Below, piece by piece: positions 7,780 through 12,876 of a stretch of DNA of 12,876 bases (the first letter of the stretch is position 1; each line of letters begins with the position of its first letter). The stretch spans positions 1-12,876 of the forward strand of contig JALHLL010000086.1 in NCBI GenBank assembly GCA_022844575.1, given 5' to 3'. The notes beneath the pieces are model-generated. The model ran no database searches. It saw only the letters and a list, made by a program, of their open reading frames with translations, and had not been told where the DNA came from. The translations under genes were made by a program, and so were the position numbers. The DNA is from a bacterium (GTDB lineage Bacteria; Bacteroidota; Ignavibacteria; Kapaibacteriales; UBA961).

Positions 7780-8601
7780 TTACTTGTTTATTATAATCGG
7801 AACATGTATAAATGAATGTCCATAACGAATAATTGCAATATACTGACCTGTTGCAACCGGTATACCTTCCATGTTTAAACCATCCCAAACAATCGTATTA
7901 GCTCCTGCTTCACGCCGTTCTGTATTCGTTTGCCAAATAATAGAACCATCTACTGCACTAATACTCATCTGAACATCGGCAGAATGCGGTAGATTAAAAT
8001 CAATTCGCATATCTCCGGTAGTAGGGTTAGGTATCGTAACAATACTACTTTTTACAATATCTTCATCCACTGAACTTGTACCGACATTAATGGTTATCGG
8101 CTCCATAATATTCCATGAATCTGCCGTACTTGCATCGCCATCACCATTTACAGCATTGCCTGCTGCACGTAATAAATATGTACCGGGTGTAGAAGGTGCT
8201 TTCCAAGAAAATACCCATTCTGCCATACCGACGAACATTTCTTTTGGTGTACTGTGGGTAAGTTCACTAAACGAGATACGTGAGCCGATACCTGCAACTA
8301 AAGTGCCTGCATTTTTCGACGTCGTCTCTTCCGTTATTTTCACATTAAATCCTGCACCTGATTTCGAGCTATGCCCTACTTGTATTTTTAATTCCAAAGT
8401 TCCACCGGGTTCAATATTAAAACCGCTGGCAGGCATAGGAAACACTATAGAAGTACCTACATCCGCCATACCTTGGTGACAAGAACCGCCACCGCATCCT
8501 AACGATGTTCTCCCAGTAATTCCCCCGCCATTTGCATAAGCCGAGCTTATCGAAAAAATTGCAAGAATATTCAAAAAAACAAATCGAATAATACTTTTCA
8601 T
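7780..8601 (-). CDS. T9SS-targeted protein with CX4CH motif and choice-of-anchor V-like domain
   Basis: From the ATG at 8601 the protein has 273 residues. A signal peptide (MKSIIRFVFL to AYA, about 1–23) leads to GGGITGRTSLGC and a CX4CH motif (C36, C41, H42), a variant c-type haem site. A beta-sandwich follows to about residue 172, ending LRAAGNAVNGDGD…TINV. The combination of a glycine-rich Cys/His motif and then a beta-sandwich resembles the choice-of-anchor V (reelin-like) surface domains. Residues about 176–273 are a FlgD-like/T9SS type A sorting domain (TIPNPTTGDMRIDF, ATGQYIAIIRYG). An upstream in-frame ATG at 8631 would put ten residues before the signal peptide. The start at 8601 has AAGGA 10 bases ahead. 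The N-terminal half is clearly paralogous to that of the 909-residue neighbour. It is the last gene of the right-hand cluster. Haem attachment is inferred and not visible. Confidence 0.8.
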   Translation of the reverse strand: MKSIIRFVFLNILAIFSISSAYANGGGITGRTSLGCGGGSCHQGMADVGTSIVFPMPASGFNIEPGGTLELKIQVGHSSKSGAGFNVKITEETTSKNAGTLVAGIGSRISFSELTHSTPKEMFVGMAEWVFSWKAPSTPGTYLLRAAGNAVNGDGDASTADSWNIMEPITINVGTSSVDEDIVKSSIVTIPNPTTGDMRIDFNLPHSADVQMSISAVDGSIIWQTNTERREAGANTIVWDGLNMEGIPVATGQYIAIIRYGHSFIHVPIIINK

Positions 8602-8635
8602 TGATACATAATCCTTACTAAACGTAAACATAAAA

Positions 8636-11365
8636 TTACTTAATTAACAAAAGTGGTACTGAAACAGTTTCTTTTCCATAATTAACTTTGGCAGTATATT
8701 GTCCCGAAGCAATATCAGTCGTATTCCATTCGATAAAATGATTATCGGAGTTGAAAGTTTTAATAATAGAACCTGTAAAATCTGTAATCGTTATTTGTAC
8801 TTTTTCTACCGTATTCCGAATTTCAAAATAAACAGTATTTTGTGCCGGATTAGGATATGCTGAGACGATTATCGCCGATGCTTGATTATCCTCAACAGAT
8901 GTTACTGTAGTTGATGCTTGTACAATAATTGAGTGAACTTCCTGCCCTGCTCTGAAATTCAGTAATGCGCTACGAGGTCCTGAAGTTGTCGGTGCAAAAC
9001 GTATTGTCATCGAATGGCAATCGCCTACATTCATTTGTCTTGGGGTAGTTTCTTGCGATTCGATAGATATTCCTGTACTCTGCCCAAATAAATCTGCATT
9101 TGTCAATTCAAATTGTTTGGTACCGGTATTACATATTTTCACCACCGAATCCGAAACTTCGTTTACCGGAATAGATTTTAATGTAATTATCTGCCATGGA
9201 TCAATTTTCGATTCACATGCTTCCATCGATAATGTAAGTACCGAATCAAATCCATTCGTATTGCAAGAAAATACTACTTGCGCTTCTTTTGTTCCGACTG
9301 ATTTTGGTGTGAATTTGAAAGTAAGATCTAAATCTGATTTTGCCGATACATTTGTAGGTGCTGTAGGAGTTACGATTTCAAATTCATCCGCATTTTTTCC
9401 GGTAAGGGTAATAGAATTTATATTTAACACCAAATCACCGGAATTAATTATCCATTTAGGTAATGCTATTAAACGCGTACGTCCTATACTTGTACAGTTA
9501 AAGGTGAAATTATTCTGACTAAAAGTAAGAATAGGTCCTGCTGAACCGTTAATAACAATAGAAACCTTTTCGGATTCAACATTATTACAAATCCCCTTTA
9601 TCAAGCAATAATACTCACCCTGCTCTACTTTTTTCACTTTCAGAATTACTAAAGTATCTGAAATAGCTCCCGAAATTTCTTTTCCGTCTCTAAACCACTG
9701 ATACGTATTATTGTTTCCGGTTGCTTTTACGAATATTTTTAATTCCTCACCAACATTTAAGGTTTTGCCCTGTGGTTGTTGTGTTATACTGACAAGCGGA
9801 GAAACAGTAACCCTGATTTTTGCCGTTGTTTTTAGAGTACAAGCATTTGTAATTGTTACTTCGTAAGAACCCGTATCTGCCAAAGCAAAACTGTTAAAGC
9901 TGACATTCTTTGTCGTGGCATTCGTTAAAATTTTACCATTCAATTTCCATTGATATGTTAAACCGGGCTCGTCATTAATGTTAAGTCCGATACCGGTAGC
10001 ATTACCCAAACAGAATGTAGTATCACGCGGTTGTGAAAGCAATTTAGGTGCACTAATCGCTGAAAGCGTAGCTTTTTCCGTCATCAATTTTGTGCCGCAG
10101 CCACCCCTTACTTCACAATCGTACTCACCTACGGTATTAGCATTAACATTGCCTATCACCAAACTTGCTTTATTACCACCGGAAACATCCTTCCCGTTTC
10201 TCTTCCAACGATATGCTAATTGCCAGCCGGTAGCTCCTACTGTTAAGGTAGCCGACTTGCCTTCGCAAGCAGTAGCACTCGAAGGTTGTGCGGTAATTTG
10301 CGCTGCTTCCAAACCGTAAAAATACATTTCCTGTGATGTTATTGCTTGAGAACATCCTGTAACACGTACGCTATATTTACCGGCATGAGTCGGATTCACA
10401 TTTTGTATTCCGTAGCTTGCGGATGTAGCCCCCGGAATATCACTGCCGTCTTTACGCCATTGATACGTATATAATGTATTATTATCTGTTATTATCGTAA
10501 ATGTACGCTCCGCACCCAAGCATACCGAATCGCGAGTTTTTAGATTTGTAACGATAGATGGCGTTGCTGCGACTGAAAATGAAGAATTACTTATATCTTG
10601 TGAAACTCCTCCTGCATCTCTGATTCTTACTAAGTAATTGGCACCGGGTTGTGCAACACCGGGTATCGTCCATATGTGTTGGCCAGCTGATCCATTTGTA
10701 ACGGCAATAGGGTTCCAGATCCCGTCACCCGACGTATAATCCAAAATTACTTGAGCTATACCTGCTGCCGACCATCTTATAGTGTTTTCTACCCCACGAC
10801 ACCATACTTCCCCACCATTCGGTGCAATCAAAGTTAAGCCCGATACATTAATCGTTACATTCGTCATTAATCTCCACGCATCAGCCAGATCGGCCATAAG
10901 ATTACCATTCACTACTATGCCTGCTGCACGCATAGTATATACACCGGGTGTTGCCGGTGCTGTCCAACTGAAAGAGAACACCACTTGTCTTGGAGTACCA
11001 CTAAGTGGTTGGGGTGAGGATTGTGTCAATTCACCGCTTGTAAGTCTTAATCCCGCGCCTGCGGTAAATGTACCCACATTTACATCACTTGCATTTTTTA
11101 CACTGATATTAACACCACCGGAGGGTGCTGTGGTATGTGCAACGGCTATCTGAAAATTCCGTGTTTCACCAGGCGTCATCGCAACTGAGGTTGTACCCAC
11201 CGGTAATAGACTTACCCCGGTAACCGATGATTGTGTAGTACCGTGGCAGTCACCACATCCGGCAACACTCCTTCCCGAAATACCACCACTATCTGCTAAA
11301 GCAATAGATGTCGAGACAAAAAATATGCTTGTGATTCCTACCAAGAGAGCGTAGAATTTTTTCAT
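8636..11365 (-). CDS. Large T9SS-targeted surface protein: CxxCH, Ig-like repeats, choice-of-anchor D-like domains
   Basis: This is a 909-residue modular secreted protein. A signal peptide (1–24, ending ALA) leads to GGISGRSVAG and CGDCH (37–41), a canonical CxxCH c-haem motif. A choice-of-anchor V/reelin-like beta-sandwich follows to about 175. Residues about 178–267 (LIAPNGGEVW, TIRWSAAGI, YLVRIRD) fit the Kre9/Knh1-like sandwich. Four Ig-like domains follow (about 270–352, 355–436, 438–523, 525–606), with core patterns YQWRKDG, YRWKRNG, YQWKLNG, YQWFRDG and a late G-x-Y. Two ASH/choice-of-anchor D-like domains (about 611–715 and 722–820; FKFTPKSVG, IRFAPTTSGP) precede a T9SS type A sorting domain (about 830–909; AYPNPAQNTVYFEI). 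AAGGAG 6 bases before the ATG supports the start. It is placed 16 bases after the Rieske gene. A role in surface binding or adhesion with a possible redox head is inference. Confidence 0.85.
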   Translation of the reverse strand: MKKFYALLVGITSIFFVSTSIALADSGGISGRSVAGCGDCHGTTQSSVTGVSLLPVGTTSVAMTPGETRNFQIAVAHTTAPSGGVNISVKNASDVNVGTFTAGAGLRLTSGELTQSSPQPLSGTPRQVVFSFSWTAPATPGVYTMRAAGIVVNGNLMADLADAWRLMTNVTINVSGLTLIAPNGGEVWCRGVENTIRWSAAGIAQVILDYTSGDGIWNPIAVTNGSAGQHIWTIPGVAQPGANYLVRIRDAGGVSQDISNSSFSVAATPSIVTNLKTRDSVCLGAERTFTIITDNNTLYTYQWRKDGSDIPGATSASYGIQNVNPTHAGKYSVRVTGCSQAITSQEMYFYGLEAAQITAQPSSATACEGKSATLTVGATGWQLAYRWKRNGKDVSGGNKASLVIGNVNANTVGEYDCEVRGGCGTKLMTEKATLSAISAPKLLSQPRDTTFCLGNATGIGLNINDEPGLTYQWKLNGKILTNATTKNVSFNSFALADTGSYEVTITNACTLKTTAKIRVTVSPLVSITQQPQGKTLNVGEELKIFVKATGNNNTYQWFRDGKEISGAISDTLVILKVKKVEQGEYYCLIKGICNNVESEKVSIVINGSAGPILTFSQNNFTFNCTSIGRTRLIALPKWIINSGDLVLNINSITLTGKNADEFEIVTPTAPTNVSAKSDLDLTFKFTPKSVGTKEAQVVFSCNTNGFDSVLTLSMEACESKIDPWQIITLKSIPVNEVSDSVVKICNTGTKQFELTNADLFGQSTGISIESQETTPRQMNVGDCHSMTIRFAPTTSGPRSALLNFRAGQEVHSIIVQASTTVTSVEDNQASAIIVSAYPNPAQNTVYFEIRNTVEKVQITITDFTGSIIKTFNSDNHFIEWNTTDIASGQYTAKVNYGKETVSVPLLLIK

Positions 11366-11381
11366 AGATGTCTCCTTAGAG

Positions 11382-11903
11382 TTAACCGTTTATAGTGAGA
11401 ATAGGTTTAACAAATTGTGTTGTAAACTCACGCAAGGGGTTTTGTGCCGGACCCTCGACACGAGAACCATTAGCCGGATCGAAAAAAGACCCATGATATG
11501 TACACCAGATATTAACTCCTCCATCAGGTCTGCTTTCATCAAGCGGGTTCGGGGGTAATATCGGATTCGATTCATGCGTACATAGTGAAGTATAAACCTT
11601 ATACTGATTTTCATTTACCCTTACTATTATTACAGGAGTCCCGTTATTCAAACTCTTTCCATTTTGGGTAAGAGTTCTTTTTACTCCTTGTCCATCAACC
11701 AATTTACTAATTTCGGCATCATTCTGTACATCAATTGTAAAAATTTCTCCGGTTGGCTCGGTGGAGACCTTCGATACATCCGTTTCACAACCGGATACTA
11801 ATGTCGAAAGTGTTGAGCCGCCCAATAACAAACCGGATACCATCAGTGCTTCCTTGCAGAATTGTCTTCTACATTCATTTTCAAGAATCGGTAATTTCTT
11901 CAT
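11382..11903 (-). CDS. Tat-exported Rieske-type [2Fe-2S] lipoprotein
   Basis: This 173-residue protein has a CRRQFCK stretch at 11–17 matching the twin-arginine pattern (RRxFxK). A hydrophobic stretch and the lipobox VSGC (C39 as lipid-bearing cysteine) follow. The C-terminal domain carries the Rieske ligands as C108-T-H110 and C134-T-Y-H137, then the typical HGSFFDPANG and a GPAQNPLREF ending. Rieske centres carry one electron at moderate to high potential. The two extra cysteines that form a disulfide in bc1/b6f-type Rieske proteins are missing here (N113 and Y136 in those places), as in ferredoxin-type Rieske proteins. Tat export fits a cofactor inserted before transport. No cytochrome b gene is next to it, so it is not an ordinary bc complex subunit gene in this context. 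It follows yceI by 33 bases. No clear Shine-Dalgarno is seen before its ATG. Confidence 0.9.
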   Translation of the reverse strand: MKKLPILENECRRQFCKEALMVSGLLLGGSTLSTLVSGCETDVSKVSTEPTGEIFTIDVQNDAEISKLVDGQGVKRTLTQNGKSLNNGTPVIIVRVNENQYKVYTSLCTHESNPILPPNPLDESRPDGGVNIWCTYHGSFFDPANGSRVEGPAQNPLREFTTQFVKPILTING

Positions 11904-11936
11904 ACTATATTAATTAAGTTGATAAACAGAATTGTA

Positions 11937-12590
11937 TTATTCTCCTGTCGAACCGAATAACGCTGCTTCCAACTGAATTGTTTCACCAACTTTACTGCCT
12001 ACTATACCGCTTTTGCCTTTTACATTAAAATCTTTTAGGGCTAAGTTGAATTTGGCACTTATCATAACTAAATCACCCGCTGCACGCTTTTTAGTACTCT
12101 CCGACTCTTTTACATATTTCATTGAAATCGGTATCTTAATCTCTTTCGTTACACCGTGTAATGTAAACTTGCCGACAGCTGTCGCCGTTATATTCGAAAT
12201 GCCATTATCGTGCATTACTTGTACACTTTCAAGTTTCAGAATCTGAAATGTAATATTCGGAAATTGAGGAGCATCAAGCCAATCATCACCATACATATGT
12301 TCATCTCTTTTGGAAACACCCGATTTCATCGAAAGTACTTCTACCGTCAATGTTCCGGTTGTTGCCTCTATATTATTCGCATCAATCTTAAATTGTCCTG
12401 TAATGCCTTTAGCAGTGCCGGCTATTTTTTCCAAAGGAGCATCACTCAGAAACTTCATCAGATTCTCACCGACTTTATTGGTGATAGTCACGGTTTTCTG
12501 TCCGCTCATGCCATTGTTTAGTCCCGTACCGGCAAACAAAGTTGATAGTGAAAGTATAAATAGTACCGGAATCAGATTTTTCGTTTTCAT
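11937..12590 (-). CDS. Secreted YceI-family protein
   Basis: From the ATG at 12590 the protein has 217 residues. A signal peptide (MKTKNLIPVLFILSLSTLFA, 1–20) leads to the YceI lipocalin-like barrel. Supporting motifs are GITGQFKID, VEVLSMKSGVSKRDEHM and WLDAPQFPNITF (the family's rDxHl…ff-d…yP-x-i-x-F pattern), and GKFTLHGVTKEIKIP (the family's G-x-LTLhGvtk motif). YceI barrels with known structures bind long isoprenoids in the periplasm; some members are linked to respiratory quinone pathways or acid and stress resistance. The reading frame can be extended to 12773, but that stretch overlaps another reading frame carrying the histidine-rich protein end and has no secretion signal. AGGAG 8 bases before 12590 and the signal peptide fix the start. 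It is 22 bases after the histidine-rich partial gene and 33 bases before the Rieske gene, probably in one operon. Confidence 0.92.
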   Translation of the reverse strand: MKTKNLIPVLFILSLSTLFAGTGLNNGMSGQKTVTITNKVGENLMKFLSDAPLEKIAGTAKGITGQFKIDANNIEATTGTLTVEVLSMKSGVSKRDEHMYGDDWLDAPQFPNITFQILKLESVQVMHDNGISNITATAVGKFTLHGVTKEIKIPISMKYVKESESTKKRAAGDLVMISAKFNLALKDFNVKGKSGIVGSKVGETIQLEAALFGSTGE

Positions 12591-12598
12591 AATTTTTT

Positions 12599-12603
12599 CT
12601 CCT
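12599..12603 (-). promoter_or_regulatory. Ribosome-binding site of the yceI-family gene
   Basis: The minus strand reads AGGAG here, 8 bases before the ATG at 12590. It decides the start against longer in-frame candidates and lies just after the stop of the histidine-rich partial gene (12613), so no separate promoter is needed. Confidence 0.8.
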
Positions 12604-12612
12604 AATAAAAAC

Positions 12613-12876
12613 TTAATGTTGTGCATGATTGTGGTGACTGTGCGTATGATGCTTATGATGTTCATTATGTTTCGCGTGGTGGCGAATTTCTTCTCTTTTT
12701 CTGATTGCCGCCGCTCGCCTTGCCATAAATAAGGCATAAATACCGAGTGCACCGAATAATGATGATGGGACACTTGCCGACTTAAAAGCGTTTATTATGC
12801 TTTCATCATCACCTGGTAATAAGCCTAAGTGAAAGTCATCGACAAATTCCCTTTTTTCATCGGTTGTGCCGAATAT
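12613..12876 (-). CDS. Unidentified protein with a membrane segment and histidine-rich C-terminus (5' partial)
   Basis: The minus-strand frame is open from the window edge to a TAA at 12613–12615, giving the last 87 residues of a longer protein. They begin FGTTDEKREFVDDFHLGLLP. A short hydrophobic stretch follows (about window residues 36–51, VPSSLFGALGIYALFM), probably a membrane helix. A basic stretch (ARRAAAIRKREEIR) fits the positive-inside rule for a cytoplasmic end. The final 22 residues contain 12 histidines (KHHTHSHHNHAQH at the end). Histidine-rich tails are common in metal transporters and chaperones, so metal binding is plausible, but I do not recognise the family. It is 22 bases upstream of the YceI gene and likely in the same operon. 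That the frame is real is supported by its clean length, the stop just before the next gene's Shine-Dalgarno, and the coherent composition. Confidence 0.7.
   Translation of the reverse strand: MFGTTDEKREFVDDFHLGLLPGDDESIINAFKSASVPSSLFGALGIYALFMARRAAAIRKREEIRHHAKHNEHHKHHTHSHHNHAQH

Noticed and set aside
8090..8479. Long plus-strand open frames opposite the two T9SS genes (also 9117–9518, 9978–10319 and 10782–11153)
   Set aside because: They mirror well-supported minus-strand genes, have no Shine-Dalgarno, and the translations lack any recognisable domain.
12591..12773. N-terminal extension of the YceI gene beginning with a His-containing stretch
   Set aside because: It lies in another frame over the histidine-rich partial gene, lacks a secretion signal, and the ATG at 12590 has both AGGAG and a signal peptide.

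Overview
This AT-rich window comes from a Gram-negative bacterium of the Bacteroidota/Ignavibacteriota (FCB) kind. Three proteins end in C-terminal sorting domains of the type IX secretion (T9SS) kind, which are confined to that group. A TPR–LuxR regulator of a Bacteroidota type and a KdsC-like enzyme of keto-sugar acid synthesis fit the same picture. I cannot name a genus. I see no tRNA, rRNA, CRISPR array, insertion sequence or phage gene.

Layout. (1) 1–1488, plus: the 3' part of a secreted Asp-box (BNR-like) beta-propeller protein with a fibronectin-III-like domain and a degenerate T9SS tail. (2) 1502–3526, minus: a cytoplasmic TPR/coiled-coil/LuxR-HTH regulator, convergent with the first gene. 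(3) 3671–5445, minus: prmA followed 2 nt later by a Ppx/GppA phosphatase gene. (4) 5497–7617, plus, divergent from prmA: a TruC-like pseudouridine synthase, a KdsC-like phosphatase (20-nt overlap), a YtxH-like protein and a DUF948 (YtxG-like) protein. (5) 7725–7761: a perfect 17-bp hairpin with A- and T-tracts, a bidirectional terminator between convergent clusters. (6) 12876 down to 7780, minus: a tight five-gene set. In transcription order it is the histidine-rich C-terminus of an unidentified membrane protein, a secreted YceI-family protein, a Rieske-type Fe-S protein with both a Tat-like motif and a lipobox, a 909-residue T9SS protein with a CxxCH motif and Ig-like domains, and a smaller paralogous T9SS protein with a CX4CH motif.

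The housekeeping part (3–4) is ordinary in content: ribosomal protein and RNA modification, (p)ppGpp/polyphosphate hydrolysis and sugar-acid phosphate hydrolysis. The right-hand cluster (6) is the part most likely to be a poorly described system. It combines a possible metal-binding tail, an isoprenoid/lipid-binding lipocalin-like fold (YceI), an Fe-S lipoprotein and two surface-directed proteins with c-type haem-like motifs, all predicted outside the cytoplasm. An envelope-to-surface redox module is a reasonable inference but is not proven by the sequence.

Several longest-ORF starts are wrong or doubtful. The YtxH-like gene starts at 6745, yceI at 12590, prmA probably at 5445, and the smaller T9SS protein probably at 8601. 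These choices rest on ribosome-binding sites, signal peptides and a promoter-like element.
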